From positions 62,001 to 126,000 of the forward strand of contig NZ_JABMKZ010000016.1 in NCBI RefSeq assembly GCF_013204855.1: 64,000 bases of DNA, in the 5' to 3' direction. Below are positions 50,508 to 60,437 of the stretch, piece after piece. Source of the DNA: Paenibacillus alba. GTDB lineage: Bacteria > Bacillota > Bacilli > Paenibacillales > NBRC-103111. Position 1 is the first letter of the stretch. Every line of letters starts with the position of its first letter. A program made the position numbers and the translations under genes. Under the pieces are notes generated by a model. That model saw only the letters and a program-made list of their open reading frames with translations. It had not been told where the DNA came from and searched no databases.

Positions 50508-52268
50508 TTAAAATAACGTGATGCCATACTCCTCGATTTTACGATATAAAGTCGTTCTTCCGATCCTGAGTTGCCCGGCCGCCTTACTGAGGTTCCATTC
50601 CGAGGCCTTCAGCGCCTTCTTAATCGCGGTGATTTCCGCATCCTTCAAAGTGGATGGCTGATCTTCGCCGGACTTTGGCTGCACGGCTTCTTCGGGCTCT
50701 TCTAACGTTAGATGCTCAGCGTCAATCGCCTGTTCTCCAGCTAGGAAGATCGCTTGCATAAGAACGCCGTTAAGCTCTCTTATATTGCCTGGCCAGCTGT
50801 AAGTTAACAGCTTATGCTGTGCTTTTTCCGTCAGGAATGGACATGGGAAAGGCTGCTTCTGGAGGAAATGAACGGCTAAGGCGAGAATATCGCTTCTCTC
50901 CCGTAATGCCGGCAGCGTAAGGTGTATACCCTTCAGCCGGTAATACAGATCGGCGCGGAATCGGCCAGCTTTCACCTCTGCGGCCAAATCTTTATTCGTT
51001 GCCGCAATGACTCTCGCATCAATCGCCTTGTTCTTCGAGCTTCCAATCGGTGTAATCGTGCCTTCTTGGAGCACTCTTAATAAAGCGGCTTGAGCTCGAA
51101 GAGGCATGTCGCCTATTTCATCCAAGAAAATAGTGCCCTTGTGCGCGGCCTCGAATTTGCCGACATTGCCGTCCTTGTTCGCTCCCGTGAATGCGCCGCG
51201 AGCATATCCGAACAATTCGCTCTCGATCAGGCTGTCCGGAATAGCACTGCAATTCAGTGCAATGAACGGCTCTGCCGAACGGGGGCTTGCGGTATGAATG
51301 GATTGTGCGAACAGTTCCTTCCCCACGCCGCTTTCACCCAGCAATAAGACAGGGAAGTCGGTCACGGCCGCTTTCTTCGCAAGCTCAATCTTTTGGATGA
51401 TCGTGGGACATGTCCCGACGATATCTCTAAATGTGTATAAGCGCTGTCCGTTTGCAGTCTGCTTGGCAATGGAGACGGACTGCCATAGCTTCGGATGCTC
51501 ATTATGAATCGTTTCTACCGAGAAGCCGTCCAGCTTCGTAAGCTCCTTGCCGATGGCGTCACTGCCGACGATGCGGATGGCCGCATTGTTGGCACGAAGG
51601 ATTCGGTTATCCTGGCTGAGAGAGAGCAGCGGCAATGGATGATTTAATGCGGTATGCTCGAGTTCTCTTAGGGTAATGAGATGTTCTTTCTTTGACTCTT
51701 CTAGCAGTAGTTTGTTTTGCAGGGAAAATGCTGCCATGCACGCAAGCGTAGACGTATACGCGTGGTAATGCTCCTGTTTGCCGCTAATATTGATGACGCC
51801 GATCAGCTCGCCGATGGAGTTGAAGATGGGGGCCGAGGCGCAGGTTAAGAAGCGATTGGAGCTGAAATAATGCTCTTCGGCATGTACGCGTACGGGCTTT
51901 TTGTCTGCGAGGGCGACTCCAATGGCATTCGTTCCCTTTCTTTTCTCAGCCCAATTAGCTCCTACCTGCAATTGAACCGCTAACGCACGGCGAGAGAAAT
52001 CGACATCGCCGACTGTGTGAATGATGGTTCCTTCCGAATCGATAAGCAGCGCCATCTGGCCGGATTGCTTGATGCCGACGTTCATTTGCTCGAATATTTG
52101 CTCTGCGTAATGTATGGTTTGCTCGTTCTGTCTTAATAAAGTGTGTATGTGGCTTCCAGTTAAGATGTCATCGTCAACAGGGTCATTTGGCTTTAAACCA
52201 AGTTCGTGACAGCGCTTCCAAGATAATGACGCTGCTTCGGATAGAAATTTATTTTCTATGGGTAGCAA
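50508..52268 (-). CDS. Sigma-54-dependent activator (AcoR-like)
   Basis: 586 residues. An N-terminal GAF-type sensor region (about 60-190) is followed by the AAA+ domain with Walker A GESGVGKE, the sigma-54 contact loop GAFTGA (in YARGAFTGANKDG), Walker B GTIFLDEIGDM, and a C-terminal Fis-type helix-turn-helix (LSKAAGQLRIGRTTLYRKIE). It hydrolyses ATP to open complexes of sigma-54 RNA polymerase. Divergent from an aldehyde dehydrogenase with a -24/-12 promoter, its probable target. TTG start with GGAGGTGAT upstream. Confidence 0.92.
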   Translation of the reverse strand: MLPIENKFLSEAASLSWKRCHELGLKPNDPVDDDILTGSHIHTLLRQNEQTIHYAEQIFEQMNVGIKQSGQMALLIDSEGTIIHTVGDVDFSRRALAVQLQVGANWAEKRKGTNAIGVALADKKPVRVHAEEHYFSSNRFLTCASAPIFNSIGELIGVINISGKQEHYHAYTSTLACMAAFSLQNKLLLEESKKEHLITLRELEHTALNHPLPLLSLSQDNRILRANNAAIRIVGSDAIGKELTKLDGFSVETIHNEHPKLWQSVSIAKQTANGQRLYTFRDIVGTCPTIIQKIELAKKAAVTDFPVLLLGESGVGKELFAQSIHTASPRSAEPFIALNCSAIPDSLIESELFGYARGAFTGANKDGNVGKFEAAHKGTIFLDEIGDMPLRAQAALLRVLQEGTITPIGSSKNKAIDARVIAATNKDLAAEVKAGRFRADLYYRLKGIHLTLPALRERSDILALAVHFLQKQPFPCPFLTEKAQHKLLTYSWPGNIRELNGVLMQAIFLAGEQAIDAEHLTLEEPEEAVQPKSGEDQPSTLKDAEITAIKKALKASEWNLSKAAGQLRIGRTTLYRKIEEYGITLF

Positions 52269-52347
52269 AAGATCACCTCCACTGTAAACGGTCTCCTAAT
52301 CCGATCATACCATAGTCGCTTATATTAGTGGAGAAGTGGAAATAGAA

Positions 52348-52364
52348 TGTTCCGAAATGGAACA
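52348..52364. promoter_or_regulatory. Candidate activator site (UAS)
   Basis: Perfect inverted repeat TGTTCC-GAAAT-GGAACA, about 76-92 bases upstream of the -24 element, the usual distance for sigma-54 enhancer sites. Confidence 0.7.
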
Positions 52365-52439
52365 CTTTCATTGTATCAGAAAGGAACAATTGGAATAAAG
52401 CGCTTCCAATATAACCCGATATAACGGCATTCAATAAGT

Positions 52440-52455
52440 TGGCACGATTCTTGCT
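52440..52455 (+). promoter_or_regulatory. Sigma-54 (-24/-12) promoter
   Basis: TGGCACGATTCTTGCT: GG at -24 and GC at -12 with exactly 10 bases between, matching the consensus. It drives the aldehyde dehydrogenase/DUF779 genes. Confidence 0.92.
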
Positions 52456-52495
52456 TATTAATTTAATGTAATCCATTTTAAGGAGGCTGAGCTTT

Positions 52496-54016
52496 ATGAT
52501 TTATGCACAACCTGGACAAAACGGATCAAAGGTTACATTCAAAAAACGCTACGAAAACTTTATCGGAGGACAGTGGGTCGCGCCTGTTAAGGGTGAATAC
52601 TTCGAGAATCCGTCTCCTGTTAATAACCGCATTTTTTGCGAGGTTCCACGATCTACATCCGAGGATATCGAGCTGGCCTTAGACGCGGCGCATGCTGCGA
52701 AGGACGCATGGGGCCGTACGTCCGTTGCCGAGCGTGCTGTTATTCTGAACAAAATTGCCGATCGTATGGAAGCTAATTTGGAAATGCTGGCGGTGGCCGA
52801 AACCTGGGATAACGGCAAGCCGGTTCGGGAAACGCTGGCAGCCGACCTGCCGCTGGCGATTGATCACTTCCGCTATTTTGCAGGGAGCATTCGCGCTCAG
52901 GAAGGCTCGCTCAGCCAATTGGATGATCATATGGTGGCGTATCATTTCCATGAGCCGCTGGGAGTCGTCGGCCAGATTATACCGTGGAACTTCCCGCTGC
53001 TGATGGCGACATGGAAGCTTGCTCCGGCTCTTGCGGCCGGGAATGCAATCGTCCTGAAGCCCGCTGAGCAGACGCCGGCATCCATTCTGGTGCTGATGGA
53101 GCTTATCCAAGATCTGCTGCCCCCGGGTGTACTCAATATCGTCAACGGTTTTGGACTTGAAGCCGGCAAACCGCTTGCCTCGAGTACCCGGATTTCGAAG
53201 ATCGCCTTCACCGGCGAGACAACGACAGGCCGTTTAATTATGCAGTATGCTTCGCAAAACCTAATACCGGTCACCTTGGAGCTGGGTGGAAAGTCGCCGA
53301 ATATTTTCTTCGAGGATGTGGTTGCGCGCGATGACGCCTTCTTCAATAAAGCGCTCGAAGGCTTTGCAATGTTCGCCCTGAATCAAGGAGAAGTCTGTAC
53401 CAGTCCGTCTCGCGCGTTGATTCAGGAATCGATCTATGATCAATTTATGGAAAGAGCCTTAAAGCGCGTCGCTGCGATCAAACAGGGCAACCCTCTCGAT
53501 ACGGAAACGATGATTGGGGCTCAGGCCTCCACCGAGCAGGTTGAGAAAATTATGAGCTATATCGATATTGGCGGGCAGGAAGGCGCGGAATGCCTAATCG
53601 GCGGTAAACGGGCAACGGTTGAAGGTGATCTATCCGAAGGCTACTATATTCAGCCAACCGTTCTGAAGGGTCACAACAAAATGAGAATCTTCCAGGAGGA
53701 GATATTCGGACCGGTCCTCTCCGTCACGACGTTCAAGGATCAGGAGGAGGCGTTGGCGCTCGCTAATGACACGCTCTATGGACTTGGATCCGGCGTATGG
53801 ACGCGCGATATGAACACGGCTTACCGAATGGGGCGCGGCATTCAAGCTGGCCGCGTATGGACGAACTGCTACCATGCTTATCCTGCTCATGCTGCCTTCG
53901 GCGGCTATAAGACCTCTGGTATTGGCCGCGAGAATCACAAGATGATGCTCTCGCATTACCAGCAAACGAAAAATCTGCTCGTCAGCTACAGCCCTGACGC
54001 TCTTGGCTTCTTCTAA
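52496..54016 (+). CDS. Aldehyde dehydrogenase (AcoD/ExaC-like)
   Basis: 506 residues of the NAD-dependent aldehyde dehydrogenase superfamily. [20 protein letters not shown] (cofactor region), Glu in LELGGKSPN (~261), catalytic Cys in [12 protein letters not shown] (~300). The sequence type resembles acetaldehyde dehydrogenase II/ExaC enzymes that work with alcohol or acetoin breakdown. AGGAGG 9 bases before the ATG; transcribed from the sigma-54 promoter, with DUF779 15 bases downstream as in many bacteria. Confidence 0.94.
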   Translation: MIYAQPGQNGSKVTFKKRYENFIGGQWVAPVKGEYFENPSPVNNRIFCEVPRSTSEDIELALDAAHAAKDAWGRTSVAERAVILNKIADRMEANLEMLAVAETWDNGKPVRETLAADLPLAIDHFRYFAGSIRAQEGSLSQLDDHMVAYHFHEPLGVVGQIIPWNFPLLMATWKLAPALAAGNAIVLKPAEQTPASILVLMELIQDLLPPGVLNIVNGFGLEAGKPLASSTRISKIAFTGETTTGRLIMQYASQNLIPVTLELGGKSPNIFFEDVVARDDAFFNKALEGFAMFALNQGEVCTSPSRALIQESIYDQFMERALKRVAAIKQGNPLDTETMIGAQASTEQVEKIMSYIDIGGQEGAECLIGGKRATVEGDLSEGYYIQPTVLKGHNKMRIFQEEIFGPVLSVTTFKDQEEALALANDTLYGLGSGVWTRDMNTAYRMGRGIQAGRVWTNCYHAYPAHAAFGGYKTSGIGRENHKMMLSHYQQTKNLLVSYSPDALGFF

Positions 54017-54031
54017 GAGGAGAGCGATACG

Positions 54032-54397
54032 ATGACAACGGAAGTGAGCAAGGTTGTTGCTACCGATACAGCGCTAGCGCTAATCGAAAAGGTAAAGGCG
54101 AAGCATGGCCCCGTCATGTTCCATCAATCTGGGGGTTGCTGCGACGGCAGCTCTCCGATGTGTTACGCGCAAGGGGAGTTTCTGATCGGCGAGAGCGATG
54201 TATGGCTAGGGGACATAGGTGACGCACCTTTCTACATGAGCAAGGCCCAATACGAGTATTGGCGGAATACGCAACTCATCATCGATGTCGTACCTGGCAG
54301 AGGCGGGATGTTCTCGCTTGAAGGGCCGGAAGGCCAGCGTTTTCTGACCCGCTCGAGGATGTTCACGGATGAGGAGCGGCGTGTGCTAGGTTTCTAA
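54032..54397 (+). CDS. DUF779 protein
   Basis: 121 residues: VMFHQSGGCCDGSSPMCYAQ carries the conserved Cys cluster, then SKAQYEYWRNTQLIIDVVPG and GMFSLEGPEGQRFLTRSRMF. DUF779 genes commonly follow aldehyde dehydrogenase genes; they may help the enzyme through a metal or thiol site, but the function is not established. Terminator-like hairpin after it. Confidence 0.92.
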   Translation: MTTEVSKVVATDTALALIEKVKAKHGPVMFHQSGGCCDGSSPMCYAQGEFLIGESDVWLGDIGDAPFYMSKAQYEYWRNTQLIIDVVPGRGGMFSLEGPEGQRFLTRSRMFTDEERRVLGF

Positions 54398-54422
54398 GCT
54401 TTATATTTGCAAGGATCAAGTT

Positions 54423-54461
54423 CCCTGTTTCCTTCCATGGCGAAGGGGCAGGGTTTATTTT
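54423..54461 (+). terminator. Terminator after DUF779
   Basis: Stem CCCTG..CCTTC / GAAGG..CAGGG with a T-rich tail. Confidence 0.65.
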
Positions 54462-54538
54462 CTTATAGCTTCTGTCAGAAACCAGTGAATATAATAGTGT
54501 TAAGCTCTTGCAATCAAAAACCAAGGAGGAGAATGCAT

Positions 54539-55843
54539 ATGGAAATCTTATTGACCGCTGAGCAGGAACAAAAGCTGCAGCTTACGCCCCAGATGCGGCA
54601 GTCTATGGAAATCCTGCATATGTCCTCCATGGATTTGAATGAATTTATTAAGCAGCAAGCGATGGATAATCCTTTTATTGAGCTTCAACCCGTTAAGAAT
54701 ATCCCCATAATACGCCATGCAGGCAGCTCTGAACAAGATTGGTGGCTCAATGTCGATCTTTCAAGCGAGACAACATTAGAATCGGTATTGCTTGAGCAGC
54801 TAACCTATATGAAGCTTGATCCTGCTCTCCTAGCTCTGTGCAAATGGATCATCGGCAATCTGGACGATAAGGGCTATCTCCTCCATTCCATAGAGGAAAT
54901 CTCTGACTTTAAGGGTGCTTCTTTAAGTCGGGTGCGTGAGGCTGTCGGCGTCGTTCAAGGCTTAGAGCCATATGGTGTGGGGGCTTCAACATTAGAGGAG
55001 TGCCTTATTCTTCAATTGCGGCAGGAGCTGGAGGGAGATCCTTTAGTTTTTAACCTAGTCCAGTATGATTTGCTTAGCATCGCAGAAGGAAGGTTCCGAC
55101 AGCTAGCGGAGAAGTACGAAACAGACCTTGCGAAAATTAAAGCAGCCATACAGAAAATAAGCTCGCTCAAACCCAAGCCAGGGGCTTTATATAGTAGGGG
55201 TAAGACGCCTTATATCATACCTGATCTTCAGCTTAAGCAGGTTGAAGGGAAGTACGAAGTGTTCCTTGAGAGCAGTTTTCTGCCAGCCATCACTCTGAGT
55301 GGTTCCTACTTTAGTATGATGGAGCAGATAGCCCCAGGGGATGTCCACCGTTATTTGAAGAAAAACTGGCAAGCGGCGAGAGGGCTGATCGATAGTATTG
55401 AGCGAAGAAAGGTGACGCTGCTCAAGGTGGCTGGCGTTATTTTTCAGTTGCAGGCGGGGTTTTGCGAGAAAGGCTCCTCTTCTATTCGGCCGATGTCCAT
55501 GAAGCAGGTTGCCGAAGCGCTGCGCGTGCATGAGTCAACAATTAGCCGCACTGTTAGCCATAAGTATATTCGAACGCCGTGGGGACTTTTTGAGCTAAAG
55601 CATTTCTTCTCGTCCTCTATTAAACAGGCTGACGGAACAACGGTTTCGGCGATCTACATCAAGGAGCGAATTCGGGCATGCATCTCATCAGAGAAGCCGG
55701 CTTCGCCGTTATCTGATCAACAAATTGCATCCCTTCTGGCAAGCGAGGGGTTACTGATCTCACGTAGAACGGTGACCAAGTATAGAGAGCAAATGAACTT
55801 GCAGTCCTCTATGAGGAGAAGAAATCATCAGTCGCGAGTTTGA
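54539..55843 (+). CDS. rpoN: RNA polymerase sigma-54 factor RpoN
   Basis: 434 residues. Region I: QLTPQMRQSMEILHMSSMDL; then core-binding domain (about 60-270), a helix-turn-helix (MKQVAEALRVHESTISRTVS) and the RpoN box SRRTVTKYREQ near the C-terminus. It directs polymerase to -24/-12 promoters such as the one at 52440, and depends on activators like the one at 50508. The ATG at 54539 follows AAGGAGGA by 8 bases; the ATG at 54533 is too close. All sigma-54 parts occur within 6 kb. Confidence 0.95.
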   Translation: MEILLTAEQEQKLQLTPQMRQSMEILHMSSMDLNEFIKQQAMDNPFIELQPVKNIPIIRHAGSSEQDWWLNVDLSSETTLESVLLEQLTYMKLDPALLALCKWIIGNLDDKGYLLHSIEEISDFKGASLSRVREAVGVVQGLEPYGVGASTLEECLILQLRQELEGDPLVFNLVQYDLLSIAEGRFRQLAEKYETDLAKIKAAIQKISSLKPKPGALYSRGKTPYIIPDLQLKQVEGKYEVFLESSFLPAITLSGSYFSMMEQIAPGDVHRYLKKNWQAARGLIDSIERRKVTLLKVAGVIFQLQAGFCEKGSSSIRPMSMKQVAEALRVHESTISRTVSHKYIRTPWGLFELKHFFSSSIKQADGTTVSAIYIKERIRACISSEKPASPLSDQQIASLLASEGLLISRRTVTKYREQMNLQSSMRRRNHQSRV

Positions 55844-56324
55844 TGAGTGAGACAGAAAGGGTGCCTAAATCAGGCGTCGAGCTGCCACTACTCAAAAGTC
55901 ATACACAAATCGAAGAAGATGTGATGTAGGTATTTAACCCTGCATCTCATCTTCTTTATTTAGGTTGAGTTTCAAACCCCATACACAACAAAACATGATC
56001 AAAATTACGTGTCTTTAGGCTCACTTTTTGTCGAGTAACTAGGTAAATACCGTTTATGGTATCGAAGTTTGTCATTATTTAGTCATTGGAGTGTGATAAT
56101 CTTGACCAGTTAAGAGTAATGAACTAAAAATAATCCCTCCATATTATCAGAGGCGAACATTTTTCATCAAAAACTGAGTTTATGTGAGTTTTTTGAGAGA
56201 ACGATTTGATAGAATCCATATAACTTACTTTTTGCGAAAATTTGCTTTAGGGCCCGTTATCCTGGGAAAAAGATACTGAGTAAGTTAGATAGACTACTTC
56301 ACATTATTGGATGGTGCTAAGCGA
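55844..56324. other. Intergenic region after rpoN
   Basis: 480 bases with no gene. Contains the rpoN terminator at 55915-55961 and AT-rich upstream sequence for the surface-protein locus. No clear sporulation-sigma promoter could be called. Confidence 0.6.
55915..55961 (+). terminator. rpoN terminator
   Basis: Stem GAAGATGTGATGTAGG / CCTGCATCTCATCTTC (mostly paired) followed by TTTATTT. Confidence 0.8.
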
Positions 56325-58145
56325 ATGAAAATTAGCATTATAGTGCTGGCTCAACACTTTAATTTGACCTTAAAATGTGTGGATCGAATTAAGCAGTATA
56401 CGTCGATCCCATATGAGCTAATTGTTGTTACGGAGTATGAGTCCGTGGAAGTGTCGCGCTATATTGAGCATGACTACAACGTGCATGTCATCCATAACCG
56501 TAAAAGCAGGGGAGTAGCTGCCGCTTATAATCAGGGTGCGGTCGCATCTTCAGGAGACCGGTTTGTTTTCATGCGAGATCAGATCATGGTTAATGAGGGA
56601 TGGCTAGAGCAGTTGTCAGGCTGTCTGGACCAACATCCGAATGCGTCAATCGTTGGCCCGATGATGAATGATGTTAGCGGTGCCCAGGGAATTCCAATTG
56701 TTTATCAAAATTACGAGCATCTCTATCAAATGGGGGATCTACTGGCAATTGGCAAATCTATGACCTGGACCAGAACTCCGAGACTCGTTAGTTTGCTAAT
56801 GATGATGCCGCGTCATTTTTTTGAGAAGGCTGGAGGCTTTGATGAAAGGTTCGAGGTGGAGTCTTTTGAGGATGACGATCTTTGTTATCGGGCCTTATCC
56901 ATGAATAGCGATATTTACATAGCTGAGGGCTGTATTGTTTTTTGGGTGCAGCCACCGCATGCAGTTCTTGGTGATCCGGACTGGTACAATAACCGACTGA
57001 CGTTGAATCGAGCTGTGGCGATAAGCAAATGGGGTTTTGATGTAACTAAAGCCTTGTACAGCTATAAACGAAAGGTCACGGTCAGCTTGTGTATGATTGT
57101 GAAAAATGAAGAGAAAACTCTGGATCGCTGCTTGTCCAGCGTACGCGGCCTGGTGGATGAGATTGTTATTGTGGATACAGGTTCGGAGGATGCGACGAAA
57201 GAAATTGCAGCCTCGTATGGCAGCCAGGTTTATGATTTTGAGTGGGTGAATGACTTCTCCAAAGCAAGGAATCATGCGTTCAGTCTTGCCACTCAGGAAT
57301 ACATACTATGGATGGATGCAGATGATTATCTGCTGCCCGAAGATGCTGCAGCGCTTCAGTCCATCATATCCGAGCTTTCATGGGATATTGATGCCGTATC
57401 TATGCACTATTATCTGGATCATGATCTACACGGGCGTGTAACCGCAAGTTTGCGGCGCAATCGTCTAGTAAAGCGTAGTTGTGGATTTCGCTGGATTGGA
57501 TTCGTTCATGAATATTTGGATGTAGCTGGTATTGTGTTATACGCCGAAATGGGCGTAACACATGATCGGAAGCATACGCAGTCCACACGAAATCTTCTCA
57601 TTTATGAGGACATGAAGGAAGCGAAAGCGGTCTTTTCTCCGCGGGATTTATTTTATTTTTCTAATGAGCTGTACGATCACGGCCAATGGGAACGAGCGAT
57701 TGAGCAGTATGACACCTTCATTGCATCGCCAGATGGTTGGGTCGAGGACAAGATATTGGCTAGCCGACGTGCAGGTGAAGCTTATGCGCAACTAGGTCGG
57801 CTACAAGAAGCCAGGCATAAAGTGCTTCAAGGCTTTGCTTACGCACTTCCCCGCGCGGAATCGTGCTGCCAGCTAGGGTATTACGAGCTGTCAGAGCAGC
57901 GGTTGGAGAACGCTGTTTTTTGGTACAAGCTTGCTACGGAAGTTGCTAAGCCGATTGAGCCTAATGCCAGGCTGGATATACCTTCCTGGACATGGTTGCC
58001 ACATTTACAGCTGTGTGTTTGCTACGACCGGCTGGGTCTCTATGAACAGGCCCACTATCACAATGAGATAGCGGGTGGTTATGTGCCAGATAATCCGAGT
58101 GTCACAGCCAATCGAAACTATTTACAGCAATACTTAATTTATTAG
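56325..58145 (+). CDS. Two-domain family 2 glycosyltransferase with TPR region
   Basis: 606 residues. N-terminal GT2-like domain (about 1-235: [54 protein letters not shown]). Second GT2 domain (about 250-400: [54 protein letters not shown] with the DxD). C-terminal TPR-like repeats (about 435-600). Probably glycosylates a surface protein; the collagen-like protein encoded 14 bases downstream is the obvious candidate. Confidence 0.88.
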   Translation: MKISIIVLAQHFNLTLKCVDRIKQYTSIPYELIVVTEYESVEVSRYIEHDYNVHVIHNRKSRGVAAAYNQGAVASSGDRFVFMRDQIMVNEGWLEQLSGCLDQHPNASIVGPMMNDVSGAQGIPIVYQNYEHLYQMGDLLAIGKSMTWTRTPRLVSLLMMMPRHFFEKAGGFDERFEVESFEDDDLCYRALSMNSDIYIAEGCIVFWVQPPHAVLGDPDWYNNRLTLNRAVAISKWGFDVTKALYSYKRKVTVSLCMIVKNEEKTLDRCLSSVRGLVDEIVIVDTGSEDATKEIAASYGSQVYDFEWVNDFSKARNHAFSLATQEYILWMDADDYLLPEDAAALQSIISELSWDIDAVSMHYYLDHDLHGRVTASLRRNRLVKRSCGFRWIGFVHEYLDVAGIVLYAEMGVTHDRKHTQSTRNLLIYEDMKEAKAVFSPRDLFYFSNELYDHGQWERAIEQYDTFIASPDGWVEDKILASRRAGEAYAQLGRLQEARHKVLQGFAYALPRAESCCQLGYYELSEQRLENAVFWYKLATEVAKPIEPNARLDIPSWTWLPHLQLCVCYDRLGLYEQAHYHNEIAGGYVPDNPSVTANRNYLQQYLIY

Positions 58146-58158
58146 GAGGCAGGATGGT

Positions 58159-60384
58159 ATGAAAAAAATGAGAAACAAACAAACAAATGGCAAGAAGAAT
58201 GGCAGGCAGTTGGTGTATAAAAGTTCGGTAGCTTTCATGCTGATGAGTCAACTGATTACACCGTTGTTGCCATCTCTAGGCGGTGTTGCATCTCGGGCGA
58301 GCGCCGCTACGTATAGCGATATTGACAAGTCTTCATGGGCGTATAAGTATATCTCCAAAATTTCAGCGCTTGGTGTAGCCATCGGAGATGAGTCGGGCAA
58401 CTTCAATCCGGATAGTCCGATCACGAATCAGGAAGCGGTGTTGATGGTACTTCGTTTTATAGGGTATGAGCAGCCTAAAGCTAGCAGCGGCAGCCTGCCA
58501 TTCACCGTCGATTCATGGGCTACTTCCTGGGTACAGCAAGCCATTGACGATGGTCTGGTGATTGCCAGCGAAGAGGTCAAGCCGAGCGGTGTCATTTGGG
58601 GGAGGGAGCGGGCAAATCGTGAATGGATTACCCGTCTAGTTATACGTGCTACAGGTAAGGAAGCAGAAGCAAACGGTCTGAAGGGTACAGCTGTTGGATT
58701 CTCGGACGCGGCAGATGTTTCGGACTGGGCAACAGGCTACATCAATGCTGCTGTTAACCGAAAAGTAATAACTGGATTCCCAGATAATACCTTTAAACCA
58801 AAACAAGTAACCACTCGCGCTCAATTTGCGGTCATTTTATCCAATGCCGAAATATTCAATAGTGCAGTATCCGATCGTATTACTCGCGGCTCTGTGGTCT
58901 CCATGACGAACGGCGCAATTGAAGTATTAAGCAGCAACGGACAAAAGGTTAAATTCACTACGAATAGTAATTCTGTTTTCTTTGGAGACGAAGGTAAAGG
59001 AATTATACCAACTGGGCAGTTGGTGACGGTTATTCATAATGGAGAGACAGCATCCTTCATAGAAGTGCTAGGTGGTGGTGTCCCGAAGACTGGGGAGGTT
59101 GGAGCTGCCGGTCCTAAGGGCGAGAATGGCGAAAAAGGAGATAAGGGAGAAAAAGGTGAGAAGGGTGAGCCAGGCGAGAAAGGGGAATCCGGTTCAAGAG
59201 GGTCCGATGGGTCACAAGGGCCAACAGGAGCTGCTGGAGCTGCAGGTGCTATAGGAGCAACTGGCGCAACTGGAGCTACAGGAGTTGGCTTTGACGGAGT
59301 AGTAGTGTTCAATCCATTGCAGGCGTCTGCGTATGCCATAGGGCAAGCAGTAGCTTATGACGGCAGCATCTACATCGTTACAGTAACCAATCCAACGGGA
59401 TTGCCATCCAATTTGACGGACTATACTTTGATTGTTTCTAAAGGAGCAACTGGAGCTACAGGTGCAACTGGAGCAACGGGGGCAATTGGAGCCAACGGGG
59501 CGACGGGAGCCGACGGAGCAATAGGGGCCACAGGGTCTAACGGAGCAACTGGAGCAATTGGGGCAACCGGAGCAACAGGTGCAGTCGGGGCAACCGGAGC
59601 GACCGGAGCAGCAGGAGTCACAGGCGCAACCGGAGCAACCGGGTCAATGGGAGCGACTGGAGCGACTGGAGCAGCAGGGGTCACAGGAGTGACAGGAGCA
59701 ACCGGAGCAATGGGAGCAATGGGAGTGACTGGAGCAACTGGAGCAGCAGGAGCAACTGGGGCAACCGGCGCAGGAGTCACAGGCGCAACCGGAGCAACCG
59801 GCGCAACCGGGTTAATGGGGGCAATGGGAGCGACTGGAGCGACCGGAGCAGCAGGAGCAGCAGGAGCAGCAAGTATTATTCCATTCTCCTCAGGAATACC
59901 GATTACAATGAAAACCGTTGCAGGAGGATTACCTGGCGAGATGGCGCTGCTCGGATTTGGTAATTCATACTCAGGGGTCCCAGTCACAGGAGGATTAATA
60001 GATATTACCGGAAGTCCGGGAACTGCAATGAATCAGGCGTTTATTGTTCCACGTTCAGGTACTATTACTTCAGTAAGCGGATTTTTTAGTTCAACGGCAG
60101 CCATGTCCTTAGTTGGTACTACCGTAACAGTTGCTGCACAACTCTATAAAGCGCCTGCAAATAGCAACACCTTTACAGCTATTCCAGGGGCACAGTCCAC
60201 ATTAGCCCCTTCTTTGACTGGAATCGTAGCTCTTGGAACAATAAGCAATGGCACAGTCACTGGGTTAGCAATCCCGGTTGTTGCCGGTGAACGCTTATTG
60301 TTAGTGTTTAGTTCGTCTGCTTCAGGTCTGACTTTGATAAATACAGTGGCAGGTTATGCGAGTGCCGGAATTACGATTCAGTAA
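58159..60384 (+). CDS. SLH-anchored collagen-like surface protein
   Basis: 741 residues. Signal peptide to about residue 49 ([11 protein letters not shown]), three SLH domains (about 50-235; [40 protein letters not shown]) that bind wall polysaccharide, a charged collagen-like block ([20 protein letters not shown]), a small beta domain (about 378-425), a long GAT-type Gly-X-Y block (about 430-570) and a C-terminal globular domain (~170 aa) similar in style to exosporium BclA tips ([32 protein letters not shown]). GAT repeats are typical Thr glycosylation sites. RBS AGGAGG. Confidence 0.9.
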   Translation: MKKMRNKQTNGKKNGRQLVYKSSVAFMLMSQLITPLLPSLGGVASRASAATYSDIDKSSWAYKYISKISALGVAIGDESGNFNPDSPITNQEAVLMVLRFIGYEQPKASSGSLPFTVDSWATSWVQQAIDDGLVIASEEVKPSGVIWGRERANREWITRLVIRATGKEAEANGLKGTAVGFSDAADVSDWATGYINAAVNRKVITGFPDNTFKPKQVTTRAQFAVILSNAEIFNSAVSDRITRGSVVSMTNGAIEVLSSNGQKVKFTTNSNSVFFGDEGKGIIPTGQLVTVIHNGETASFIEVLGGGVPKTGEVGAAGPKGENGEKGDKGEKGEKGEPGEKGESGSRGSDGSQGPTGAAGAAGAIGATGATGATGVGFDGVVVFNPLQASAYAIGQAVAYDGSIYIVTVTNPTGLPSNLTDYTLIVSKGATGATGATGATGAIGANGATGADGAIGATGSNGATGAIGATGATGAVGATGATGAAGVTGATGATGSMGATGATGAAGVTGVTGATGAMGAMGVTGATGAAGATGATGAGVTGATGATGATGLMGAMGATGATGAAGAAGAASIIPFSSGIPITMKTVAGGLPGEMALLGFGNSYSGVPVTGGLIDITGSPGTAMNQAFIVPRSGTITSVSGFFSSTAAMSLVGTTVTVAAQLYKAPANSNTFTAIPGAQSTLAPSLTGIVALGTISNGTVTGLAIPVVAGERLLLVFSSSASGLTLINTVAGYASAGITIQ

Positions 60385-60437
60385 ATAGAGAGAAGTAATC
60401 TGAACATACCATTTTGTTCCAAAGGAAGTGATTAAAT

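Noticed and set aside
59421..59987. Long Pro/Ala/Val-rich open frame on the minus strand
   Set aside because: Antisense mirror of the GAT collagen repeats; no RBS and pure repeat composition.
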